Below, piece after piece: positions 54,043-62,025 of a DNA stretch of 64,000 nucleotides (positions are counted from its first letter, which is position 1; every line of letters begins with the position of its first letter). Made by a program: the position numbers and the translations under genes. Location of the stretch: positions 1,054,001 to 1,118,000 of the forward strand of contig NZ_CP011371.1 of the NCBI RefSeq assembly GCF_001017435.1, in the 5' to 3' direction. Origin of the DNA: Caldimonas brevitalea. Lineage in GTDB: Bacteria > Pseudomonadota > Gammaproteobacteria > Burkholderiales > Burkholderiaceae_C. The notes below the pieces were generated by a model that did no database searches, was not told the origin of the DNA, and saw only the letters and a list, made by a program, of their open reading frames with translations.

Positions 54043-55998
54043 ATGTTCAACAATCTCAAAGTCGCCACCCGCCTGGCGATCGGCTTCGGCCTCGTGATCG
54101 CCCTGCTGGCGCTCATGTCCTTCCTCGGCCTGACCAAGTTGGAAGCGATCAACCACGGCCTGGAGATCGTCGTGAAGGATCGGGTGCCCAAGGTGATCGA
54201 GGCGACCGAGATCACGCGCAACACCGTCGACAACGGGCGCGCGCTGCCCAGCATCCTGCTGGCGAGCAGCGATGCCGAAGTCGAACAACTCAAGCGAGGC
54301 ATCGAGCGCAATCGCTCGCGCGACGAAGAACTCATCGCCGAGCTCGAAAAGACGGTGAAGAGCGAGCGCGGGCTGGCGCTGCTGAAGGAGATCCTCGCGA
54401 AGCAAGGCGTGATGGAACGGAAGTACGACCCGTTCTTCTCCCTCGCCAAAACGGACCGGACGAAGGCGGCGGAGTATCTGAGGACCGAAGTGCTGCCCGC
54501 GAACACGGCGTTCGAACATGCGCTGCACGAGTTGGTGGTGTTGCAGATCGAACAGATGGACGCCCAAGCCAAGGTGGCGGCGGCGAGCTACGAGGAAACG
54601 CGCAAGCTGCTCCTGATGCTGGCCGTCGCCGCGATCCTGATCGCCGCCGGTGCCGGCTACCTGATCAGCCGCAGCCTGCTGCGCGTGCTGGGCGGTGAGC
54701 CGGCCTATGCGGCCGACGTGCTGCGCCGCGTGGCCGACGGTGAGATCGACATCGACGTCAAGACGACCGGCAACGGCCAAGATAACCTGCTGGGCGCCGT
54801 GCAGCAGATGGTGACGCGGCTGCGGATGGTGATCGACGGGCAGCGCCGTGCGCTCGACGCGGCCAACCAGGGCGATTTCAGCGTGCGCATGGAACTGCGC
54901 GACCTGCGCGGCTTTCAGCATGAAATGGGCGACGGCCTGAACCGGCTGATGGCGACCACCGGCGACAGCCTCGACGATGTGCGCCGCGTGATGCGCGCGA
55001 TGGCCGAGGGCGACCTGACACAGACGATCGACCAGCACTACGAAGGTGCTTTCGGCGAGATGAAGGCGCATATCAACGAGTGTGTCGCGCGGCTGTCGCA
55101 GGTGGTGACCGAGGTCAATGGCAGCGCCGAGGCGCTGGCGGGCGCATCCGAAGAGGTGAGCGCGACGGCGCAATCGCTGTCGCAGGCGGCCAGCGAGCAG
55201 GCCGCCGGCGTGGAGGAGACCAGCGCGTCGATCGAGCAGATGACCGCGTCGATCGCACAGAACACCGAAAACGCCAAGGTCACCGACGGCATGGCCACCA
55301 AGGCGGCTTCCGAGGCCGGTGAGGGCGGCGAGGCGGTGAATGCGACGGTCAGCGCGATGAAGCAGATCGCGCAGAAGATCGGCATCATCGACGACATCGC
55401 CTACCAGACCAATCTGCTGGCGCTGAACGCGGCGATCGAAGCCGCACGTGCCGGCGAGCACGGCAAGGGCTTCGCGGTGGTGGCGGCCGAGGTGCGCAAG
55501 CTGGCCGAACGCAGCCAGGTGGCGGCGCAAGAGATCGGCACCGTGGCCTCCAGCAGCGTGGAACTGGCCGAGAAGGCCGGCCAGCTGCTCGACGAGATCG
55601 TGCCGACCATCCGCAAGACCTCGGAGCTGGTGCAGGAGATCACCGCGGCGTCGCAGGAACAGTCGTCGGGTGTCGGGCAGATCAACGCCGCGGTCAGCCA
55701 GCTGAGCCAGACCACGCAGCAGAACGCGTCCAGCTCCGAGGAGCTGGCCGCCACGGCCGAGGAGATGAGCAGCCAGGCCCAACAGCTGCAGCAGACCATG
55801 GGCTTCTTCAAGCTGGCGGCCGTTTCGGGCAGCCGTGCGCCGCACGCCTCGGCCGCCGCACCGAGCAAATCGGCGGTGGCACGAGCGGGGGCGCAGCGGA
55901 ACAGGGTGGTGGCGCCCGCGCCCCACCGCGTCGTCTCCCACAACCCCGGCCTCAACGGCGCACATGCGCTGGATGAAGGCTCGTTTGCCAACTTCTGA
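54043..55998 (+). CDS. Methyl-accepting chemotaxis protein (4HB + tandem HAMP-like)
   Basis: This 651-residue transducer has TM1 at about 10-30, a four-helix-bundle-like sensor, TM2 at about 188-210 and a longer linker than its neighbour. The linker has two HAMP-like segments ([13 protein letters not shown] and [14 protein letters not shown]). The signalling domain then matches the MCP at 51744 almost base for base. It ends DEGSFANF. Replacement of the signalling half by gene conversion is likely. It is followed after 12 bases by cheR. Confidence 0.94.
   Translation: MFNNLKVATRLAIGFGLVIALLALMSFLGLTKLEAINHGLEIVVKDRVPKVIEATEITRNTVDNGRALPSILLASSDAEVEQLKRGIERNRSRDEELIAELEKTVKSERGLALLKEILAKQGVMERKYDPFFSLAKTDRTKAAEYLRTEVLPANTAFEHALHELVVLQIEQMDAQAKVAAASYEETRKLLLMLAVAAILIAAGAGYLISRSLLRVLGGEPAYAADVLRRVADGEIDIDVKTTGNGQDNLLGAVQQMVTRLRMVIDGQRRALDAANQGDFSVRMELRDLRGFQHEMGDGLNRLMATTGDSLDDVRRVMRAMAEGDLTQTIDQHYEGAFGEMKAHINECVARLSQVVTEVNGSAEALAGASEEVSATAQSLSQAASEQAAGVEETSASIEQMTASIAQNTENAKVTDGMATKAASEAGEGGEAVNATVSAMKQIAQKIGIIDDIAYQTNLLALNAAIEAARAGEHGKGFAVVAAEVRKLAERSQVAAQEIGTVASSSVELAEKAGQLLDEIVPTIRKTSELVQEITAASQEQSSGVGQINAAVSQLSQTTQQNASSSEELAATAEEMSSQAQQLQQTMGFFKLAAVSGSRAPHASAAAPSKSAVARAGAQRNRVVAPAPHRVVSHNPGLNGAHALDEGSFANF
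55087..55809 (+). repeat. 723-bp direct repeat, copy 2 (MCP signalling domain)
   Basis: Second copy of 52518-53240. The two copies flank cheW and the sensor half of the second MCP, so recombination between them would delete about 2.57 kb and leave one chimeric MCP. Confidence 0.93.
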
Positions 55999-56010
55999 CG
56001 GCCGCGCCTG

Positions 56011-56823
56011 ATGTACCCGACGCTCACGGACAAGGAGTTCGGCTGCTTCCAGCGTTTCATCTTCGAATCGGCCGGCATCCACATGTCGTCCGCGAAGAAG
56101 ACGCTGGTGGCCGGCCGGTTGGCCAAGCGCGTGAAGGCGCGGAGCCTCGACAGCTTCGCTGCCTACTTCAGCTTCCTGACCAGCGGCGACGCCGGCGACG
56201 AGGTTCAGACGGCAATCGACCTGCTGACCACCAACGAAACCTATTTCTTTCGGGAGCCGAAGCACTTCGAGTTGCTGCGCAGCGTCGCGATGGAAGCGGC
56301 GGCCCAGTCCCGCCCGCTGCACGTCTGGAGCGCTGCCAGTTCCAGCGGGGAAGAGGCGTACAGCATGGCGATGGTGCTGGCCGACACGATGCCCAACCTG
56401 CCGTGGGAGGTGTTCGGTTCCGACATCAGCCAGCGCGTGTTGCAGCGCGCACGCACCGGACACTACCCGATGGAGCGGGCGCGCCAGGTGCCGGAGCCTT
56501 ACCTGAAGCGGTTCTGCCTCAAGGGCTTCGGAGAACAAGACGGCACCCTGCTGGTGCAGCGCGGGCTGCGTAGCAAGGTGAAGTTCGGCCAGGTGAACCT
56601 GAACACCGCGCTGCCGCAGATCGGCATGTTCGATGTGATCTTCCTGCGCAACGTAATGATCTACTTCAACGGCGAGACCAAGCGGCAGGTGGTGGCACGC
56701 GTGGCGTCGGTGTTGAAGCCCGGCGGCTATTTGTGCATCGGTCACTCGGAGAGCTTGAACGACCTGCAAACCGGGCTGCAAGCCGTCGTGCCCTCGATCT
56801 ACCGCAAGCCCGGCCATGCCTAA
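56011..56823 (+). CDS. cheR: Chemotaxis protein methyltransferase CheR
   Basis: This 270-residue SAM-dependent enzyme methylates MCP glutamates. An N-terminal helical domain (about 1-75) is followed by LLTTNETYFFREPKHFELL, the SAM motif VWSAASSSGEEAYSMAMVL, and the FDVIFLRNVMIYF block. The usual Cys of WSAACSSGEE is Ser here. It overlaps cheD by eight bases. No TPR extension is present. Confidence 0.96.
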   Translation: MYPTLTDKEFGCFQRFIFESAGIHMSSAKKTLVAGRLAKRVKARSLDSFAAYFSFLTSGDAGDEVQTAIDLLTTNETYFFREPKHFELLRSVAMEAAAQSRPLHVWSAASSSGEEAYSMAMVLADTMPNLPWEVFGSDISQRVLQRARTGHYPMERARQVPEPYLKRFCLKGFGEQDGTLLVQRGLRSKVKFGQVNLNTALPQIGMFDVIFLRNVMIYFNGETKRQVVARVASVLKPGGYLCIGHSESLNDLQTGLQAVVPSIYRKPGHA

Positions 56824-57316
56824 TTCGCGACCTGCTTTGAAAGACGTCACGGTACAGCCCGGTGAGGTCTTCATCGCAACGGCCCCGCAGCGCGCCCGGA
56901 CGCTGCTCGGCTCGTGTGTCGCCGTCACCCTGTGGCATCCGCTCCGGCGCATCGGCGCGATGTCGCACTTTTTGCTGCCCCGGCGTGCCACACCCCGGGG
57001 CGCCGAGCTGGACGGCCGCTACGGCGACGAGGCGCTGGATTGGATGGTCCGCGAGCTGTCACGCCGCGGCGTCGTGCCGCGGGAGTGCGAGGCGAAGCTG
57101 TTCGGCGGCGGCAGCATGTTCCCCCGGCATGCAGGGCCGATGTCGGCGGACATCGGGCGCAACAACGGCGAGGCGGCGCGATTGCTGCTCGCCGAGCGCG
57201 GCATCGCGATCGTCTCCGAGGACTTGTTCGGCGTGGGCCACCGGCAGATCGTGTTCGATCTTTCCGACGGCTCCGTCTGGAGCCGCCGTGCTCCGGTCTC
57301 GAAAGGCGCGCGATGA
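56816..57316 (+). CDS. cheD: Chemoreceptor glutamine deamidase CheD
   Basis: This 166-residue deamidase has the catalytic Cys in [12 protein letters not shown] and the His in [19 protein letters not shown] and [15 protein letters not shown] are further CheD blocks. CheD converts MCP glutamines to glutamates. It overlaps cheR upstream and cheB downstream (ATGA), so the three adaptation enzymes form one coupled unit. Confidence 0.95.
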   Translation: MPNSRPALKDVTVQPGEVFIATAPQRARTLLGSCVAVTLWHPLRRIGAMSHFLLPRRATPRGAELDGRYGDEALDWMVRELSRRGVVPRECEAKLFGGGSMFPRHAGPMSADIGRNNGEAARLLLAERGIAIVSEDLFGVGHRQIVFDLSDGSVWSRRAPVSKGAR

Positions 57317-58380
57317 GCCAGCGTATCAAGGTCATGGTGGTGGACGACTCGGCCGTCGTGCGGCAGGTGCTCACGCAGGTGCTCGGCTCGGCGCCGGACA
57401 TTGAAGTCACCCATGCCGTGGCCGATCCGCTGCTGGCGATGCAGCGCATGAAGCTGCAGCGGCCGGACGTGATCGTGCTCGACGTGGAGATGCCCCGCAT
57501 GGACGGCATCACCTTCCTGCGTTTGCTGATGCAGGAGCAGCCGCTCCCGGTGGTGATTTGCTCCACGCTCACCGAGGCCGGCGCGCGCACCACCGTCGAA
57601 GCGATGGCGGCCGGCGCCTTCGCCACCGTGGCCAAGCCCAAGCTGGGCCTGAAGCAGTTTCTGCAGGACGCGTCGCAAGATCTCGTGGCGACGGTGCGCG
57701 CCGCCGCGCGGGCCAACGTGTCACGCCTGGTGCGTCGGCCGCAGGCGCCGGTGGTGGTGGTCGAGAAGCACAACGCCGACGTGATCCTGCCGGCCAGCCA
57801 TCAGCGCGCGATGACCGAGACCACCGAGCGTGTGGTCGCCATCGGCACCTCCACCGGCGGCACCCAGGCGCTGGAGGAAGTGCTGACGGCACTGCCTGCC
57901 ACCGCGCCCGGGATCGTCGTGGTGCAGCACATGCCCGAGAAATTCACGGCCGCCTTCGCGCAGCGCCTGGACAGCCTCAGCCGGGTGGAGGTGAAAGAGG
58001 CGGAGACCGGCGACCGGGTGTTGCCGGGCCGCGCGCTGATCGCCCCCGGCGGCCGGCACATGGTGCTCAGGCGCAGCGGTGCCCAGTACAGGGTGGAGGT
58101 GCTCGACGGCCCCCTGGTCAACCGGCATCGCCCCTCGGTCGACGTGCTGTTCCGTTCGGTCGCCCGCTGCGCCGGGGCCAATGCCCTGGGGGTCATCATG
58201 ACCGGCATGGGCGACGACGGCGCGGCGGGTCTGCTCGAGATGCGACAGGCGGGCGCGCGCACCCTGGCGCAGGACGAAGCCAGCTGTGTGGTGTTCGGGA
58301 TGCCCAAGGAGGCCATCCGCCGCGGTGCAGTCGAGAGAACCGTGCCGCTGGGCGCGGTGGCGCAGGAGTTGATGCGGTAG
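57313..58380 (+). CDS. cheB: Chemotaxis methylesterase/response regulator CheB
   Basis: The ATG at 57313 overlaps the cheD stop and gives 355 residues. The receiver domain has phospho-acceptor D57 ([11 protein letters not shown]). After a linker, the methylesterase domain has Ser in [12 protein letters not shown], His in [10 protein letters not shown] and Asp in [12 protein letters not shown]. CheB removes methyl groups from MCPs. It ends the che cluster, six bases from the convergent methyltransferase gene. Confidence 0.96.
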   Translation: MSQRIKVMVVDDSAVVRQVLTQVLGSAPDIEVTHAVADPLLAMQRMKLQRPDVIVLDVEMPRMDGITFLRLLMQEQPLPVVICSTLTEAGARTTVEAMAAGAFATVAKPKLGLKQFLQDASQDLVATVRAAARANVSRLVRRPQAPVVVVEKHNADVILPASHQRAMTETTERVVAIGTSTGGTQALEEVLTALPATAPGIVVVQHMPEKFTAAFAQRLDSLSRVEVKEAETGDRVLPGRALIAPGGRHMVLRRSGAQYRVEVLDGPLVNRHRPSVDVLFRSVARCAGANALGVIMTGMGDDGAAGLLEMRQAGARTLAQDEASCVVFGMPKEAIRRGAVERTVPLGAVAQELMR

Positions 58381-58386
58381 GGGACG

Positions 58387-59514
58387 CTAAGCGCCGACGG
58401 CCGCCAGCCGCCACAGCGACGTGACTTCTTTTGACCGCGCCGCATGCAGCGGGTCGGACGTGTCGGTCGCGCGGGGGTGGCGCGGCCGTATATCCAGCCT
58501 GGCGACGACCCGCAAGCCGGCTCGCTCGAAGGCGGCCAGCAACTCCTCGCGCGAGCGCAGGCCGAGGTGCTCGGCGAGATCGGACAGCACCAGCCAGGCT
58601 TCGCCGCCGGGCGCGAGATGCGCCGCTGCGCCGTCGAGGAAACCGCGCAGCATGCGGCCATCCGGATCGTAGACCGCATGCTCCAGCGGCGAACTCGGCC
58701 GCGCCGGCACCCACGGCGGGTTGCACACCAGCAGGTGGGCGCGTCCGTCGGGGAACAGATCGGCCTGCACCAGTTCGACGCGGGCGGCGAGGCCCAGCCG
58801 TTCGAGGTTGTCGCGGGCGCAGGCGAGGGCGCGCGGGTCCTGGTCGGTCGCGACCACGCGCGCGACACCACGGCGCGCCAGCACCGCGGCCAGCACACCG
58901 GTGCCGGTGCCGATGTCGAAGGCCAGGTCGCCGGCCGGCAAGGGCGCGCGGGCCACCAGGTCGACGTACTCGCCGCGCACCGGCGAGAACACGCCGTAGT
59001 GCGGATGGATACGGCCGCGCAAGGCGGGAATCTCGACGCCCTTCTTGCGCCACTCGTGCGCCCCGATCAAGCCCAGCAGTTCCCGCAGCGACGCGACATA
59101 GGCTTCTTGCGCCGGGCCGTAGGCTTCCAGGCAGGCCTGCTGGACGTCCGGCGCCCGGCGCAAGGGGATGCTGTGGTCAGCGTCGAAGGGGATCAGCAAC
59201 ATGCCGAGCGTGCGGGCGCGTTGCGCCTGTGCCTGGCGATGCAGGTGGAAGGCCTCGGTCGGCGTCGCGGCCGCCTTGCGGGGTTTGCGGTCGGCGCGGC
59301 GCGCCAGCGCCTGCAGCAGCTGGCGGGCGTTCTGGAAGTCGCCCCGCCACAGCAGGGCCGTGCCTTCGCAGGCGTGGCGGTAGGCCGCGTCGGCGGTCAT
59401 GCGGTCGTCGGCCAACACCACCCGCTTGGGCGGGGGCACCCCGGCTTCCGAGCGCCAGCGTGCCGACCCGGTTTGCTCGCCGTCGGTCCAGTGCAGCAAC
59501 GCAGGCTCGCTCAT
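58387..59514 (-). CDS. Class I SAM methyltransferase with NPPW motif
   Basis: The ATG at 59514 shares its A with the upstream TGA and gives 375 residues. An N-terminal helical region (about 1-150) precedes a Rossmann methyltransferase with motif I FDIGTGTGVLAAVLA (from 199) and CNPPW at 264-268. The NPPY/W motif indicates N-methylation of an amide or amino group, as in PrmB/HemK-type glutamine methyltransferases or N6-adenine enzymes. The substrate is unknown. It is last in a three-gene coupled cassette. Confidence 0.85.
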   Translation of the reverse strand: MSEPALLHWTDGEQTGSARWRSEAGVPPPKRVVLADDRMTADAAYRHACEGTALLWRGDFQNARQLLQALARRADRKPRKAAATPTEAFHLHRQAQAQRARTLGMLLIPFDADHSIPLRRAPDVQQACLEAYGPAQEAYVASLRELLGLIGAHEWRKKGVEIPALRGRIHPHYGVFSPVRGEYVDLVARAPLPAGDLAFDIGTGTGVLAAVLARRGVARVVATDQDPRALACARDNLERLGLAARVELVQADLFPDGRAHLLVCNPPWVPARPSSPLEHAVYDPDGRMLRGFLDGAAAHLAPGGEAWLVLSDLAEHLGLRSREELLAAFERAGLRVVARLDIRPRHPRATDTSDPLHAARSKEVTSLWRLAAVGA

Positions 59515-60632
59515 CAAGACGACTTTCCGGTCAGCCCGCGCAAGGCCTGCAGGCTCGCCTCGCGTGCCTGTTCGACCAGGCTCGCCCGCCAGTCGTCGGT
59601 GTCGACGAAGAAGGCGTCGTGCAGCTGGCGTTTGATTGTGGCCGCCTGCGCAGGCGGTGTTTCGGGGTGGTTGTCGAGCCAGTGCTCGGCCCGCACTGCG
59701 TTGAGCATGTCTTGCAACGGCACCGTGCCGTACTCGAGCGCGATGCCGGTATAGCGCGCTTGCGGGCATTCCTCGAACGCCGAGATCCACAGGGCCCCGG
59801 TCAGCATCGCCGAGGTCGACGTGCCTTCATAGGTGGACGTCACCGCAGGCCCCCACCAGGCGCGGGTGCGGGCGAGGGCCTCGGTGTCCTCGTGCGACGC
59901 GAAGATACGCTCGCCGTAGCCCACCGGCCCGAGGCCGGTGTGCAGGTCGACCCAGGCCAGGTCTTGCGTGTGGCGGTTGTGCTCGCGCAGCACGTGCCGC
60001 AGGGTCTGGTTGCTCCAGCTCGGGTTGTGGCCACCGAAGAACATGCCGTCTTCGTGCGTGTACTGCCCGCGCGAGACGGCCGACTGAAAGGCCGCCATGC
60101 CGTGCTCGGCCGCATAGGCCGCGAGTCGTTGCTCGACCTCGGGTGAGGGCGGCCACTCGCGCGGCACCAGGAATGCGTGCAGGCTGTCGTAGTCGTCGTT
60201 GCGCGGCAGCGGTGCCGAGAAGTCGATGAAGTTGCGGTTGAGGTCGATGTTCTCGTGCGTGACCCGGCGTGCCCATGAAAAGCCATAAGGGTTGAGCGCG
60301 TGCAGATACAGCACCGCCACGCCGCTCTCGCGCACCGCCGCATGCCACTCGGCATCGCGTAGCATCGCGACCTGGATACCGGAGCCGGCATAACCTTCGA
60401 CGCCGTGGCAGCCGCTGCTCAGGATGAACACCTGGCGCGCGTCGGGCGGGCCTTCGCGGCAGACGTCGAGCGCCAACACCTCGCCGTCGCGGCCCAGCAT
60501 CGGGTGCACGTGCTGCTCGACATCGAGCCGATGGTCTTCACACGCGCGCCAGAACTTCTGGCGCGCTTGCGCATAGCTCTGGGAAAAAGGGGAGTCGTCG
60601 CCGGCTGCCATGGCGTCGCCTGGCGCCGTCAT
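59514..60632 (-). CDS. DUF2817 / M14-type metallopeptidase
   Basis: The ATG at 60632 overlaps the stop of the upstream M20 gene (ATGA) and gives 372 residues; another ATG lies six codons earlier. The zinc-site pattern fits the carboxypeptidase M14 fold: SSGCHGVEGYAGSG (HxxE), then NPYGFSWARRVTHENIDLNRNF, then VDLHTGLGP with the third ligand. ALEYGTVP is consistent with the catalytic Glu. DUF2817 members are thought to be peptidases or amidases acting on modified peptides. The substrate is unknown. Confidence 0.85.
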   Translation of the reverse strand: MTAPGDAMAAGDDSPFSQSYAQARQKFWRACEDHRLDVEQHVHPMLGRDGEVLALDVCREGPPDARQVFILSSGCHGVEGYAGSGIQVAMLRDAEWHAAVRESGVAVLYLHALNPYGFSWARRVTHENIDLNRNFIDFSAPLPRNDDYDSLHAFLVPREWPPSPEVEQRLAAYAAEHGMAAFQSAVSRGQYTHEDGMFFGGHNPSWSNQTLRHVLREHNRHTQDLAWVDLHTGLGPVGYGERIFASHEDTEALARTRAWWGPAVTSTYEGTSTSAMLTGALWISAFEECPQARYTGIALEYGTVPLQDMLNAVRAEHWLDNHPETPPAQAATIKRQLHDAFFVDTDDWRASLVEQAREASLQALRGLTGKSS

Positions 60633-61822
60633 CGGGGGGTGTTGAGCCATGCCTCGGCCAGGCGCACCCACAACGTCGCGCCGAGCGGGATCAAATCGTC
60701 GTTGAAGTCGTAGCTCGGGTTGTGCAGCATGCACGGCCCCATGCCGTGGCCGCCCTCGCGGTGGGCGCCATCGCCGTTGCCGATCACAAAATAGGCGCCC
60801 GGTTTCTCCTGCAGGAAGTAGCTGAAGTCCTCGGCGCCCATGGTCGGTTCGAACTCGAGCACGTTGTCGGCGCCCACCACGTCGGCCATCACACGGCGCA
60901 CGAACGCGCTCTCTTGGGCATGGTTGATGGTGGGCGGGTAGTTGCGCGAGAACTCGAACTCGCATTCGCAACCGAAGGCGGCGGCGGTGTGGGTCGCGAT
61001 CTCCTGCATGCGGCGCTCGATCATGTCGAGCACGTCGAGCGTGAAGGTGCGCACCGTGCCCTGGATCTCGCAGCTGTCGGGCACGACGTTGGTGGCCTCG
61101 CCCGTGTGGATCATCGTCACCGAGATCACGCCGGCGTCGATCGGTCGCTTGTTGCGTGTGATCACGGTCTGGAAGGCCTGCACCATCTGGCACGCCACCG
61201 GCACCGGGTCGATGCCGTTGTGCGGCATCGCCGCATGCGCGCCCTTGCCGCGGATCACGATGCGGAACTCGTTGCTCGACGCGAAGCAGGGGCCGTTGTT
61301 GATCGCGAACTGACCCACCGCAAGGCCCGGCCAGTTGTGCATGCCGAACACCGCCTCCATCGGAAAACGGTCGAACAGGCCTTCGCGGATCATCTCGCGC
61401 GCGCCGCCGCCGCCTTCTTCGGCCGGCTGGAAGATCAAATAGACGGTACCGTCGAACGAGCGGTGCTGCGCCAGGTGCCGGGCGGCCGCCAGCAAGATGG
61501 CGGTGTGGCCGTCGTGGCCGCAGGCGTGCATCTTGCCGGGGTGTCGGCTCGCGTGGGCGAAGTGGTTGTGCTCGGTGACCGGCAGCGCGTCGATGTCGGC
61601 GCGCAGGCCGATCGCGCGCGGGGAGTCACCGTGCTTCACGACGCCCACCAGGCCGGTCTTGGCCAGGCCGCGGTGCACCGGGATGCCCCAGTCGTTCAAG
61701 GCGCGTGCGATCACGTCGGAGGTCCGCTGCTCCTCGAAGCACAGCTCGGGGTGCGCATGGAGATCACGCCGCAGCGCCGCGACGCTGCCGCTGTGGGCCA
61801 GGATGGATTCGATCAACTGCAT
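60629..61822 (-). CDS. M20 family amidohydrolase/peptidase
   Basis: The ATG at 61822 (MQLIESILAHSGSVAALRRD) gives 397 residues. The dinuclear metal site is marked by MHACGHDGHTA, QPAEEGGGGA and the later PTMGAEDFSYFLQ. RGKGAHAAMPHNGIDPV belongs to the dimerisation lid. This is the hippurate hydrolase / N-acyl-amino-acid amidohydrolase branch, which releases acyl groups from amino acids or opens indole-acetyl conjugates. It begins the coupled M20-DUF2817-methyltransferase cassette. Confidence 0.9.
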   Translation of the reverse strand: MQLIESILAHSGSVAALRRDLHAHPELCFEEQRTSDVIARALNDWGIPVHRGLAKTGLVGVVKHGDSPRAIGLRADIDALPVTEHNHFAHASRHPGKMHACGHDGHTAILLAAARHLAQHRSFDGTVYLIFQPAEEGGGGAREMIREGLFDRFPMEAVFGMHNWPGLAVGQFAINNGPCFASSNEFRIVIRGKGAHAAMPHNGIDPVPVACQMVQAFQTVITRNKRPIDAGVISVTMIHTGEATNVVPDSCEIQGTVRTFTLDVLDMIERRMQEIATHTAAAFGCECEFEFSRNYPPTINHAQESAFVRRVMADVVGADNVLEFEPTMGAEDFSYFLQEKPGAYFVIGNGDGAHREGGHGMGPCMLHNPSYDFNDDLIPLGATLWVRLAEAWLNTPR

Positions 61823-62025
61823 CGGGTGGACTCCGGGGGAGGGCCGCGAGGACGGGCAGGCAAACGGCCGGGGAGGCGCTCGAACATGCCGCGGCGGCAG
61901 GGACACGGCCAGTTTAGCCCTGCTTGCAGCAGCGCGCCAACGCCGCACGAGCCGGCCCGGCCCGCCCATGGAAGAATGGCGCTGTCGCGCGAGTCCATCG
62001 CCCCGTTCACCGCCGAGTCCGACCC
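61823..62025. other. Divergent gap between M20 gene and oxidoreductase
   Basis: These 203 bases hold the promoters of both divergent genes. No clear sigma-70 elements or palindromes were identified. A proline/arginine-rich open frame in the M20 phase crosses it but lacks family similarity. Confidence 0.5.

Noticed and set aside
52518..55809. The MCP repeat as an assembly duplication artefact
   Set aside because: Flanks are unique, 12 base differences are spread along the tract, and both genes are full length with different sensors.
56011..56823. Ser instead of Cys in the CheR SAM motif as a sign of inactivity
   Set aside because: Neighbouring SAM-binding residues are intact and Ser is conservative there.
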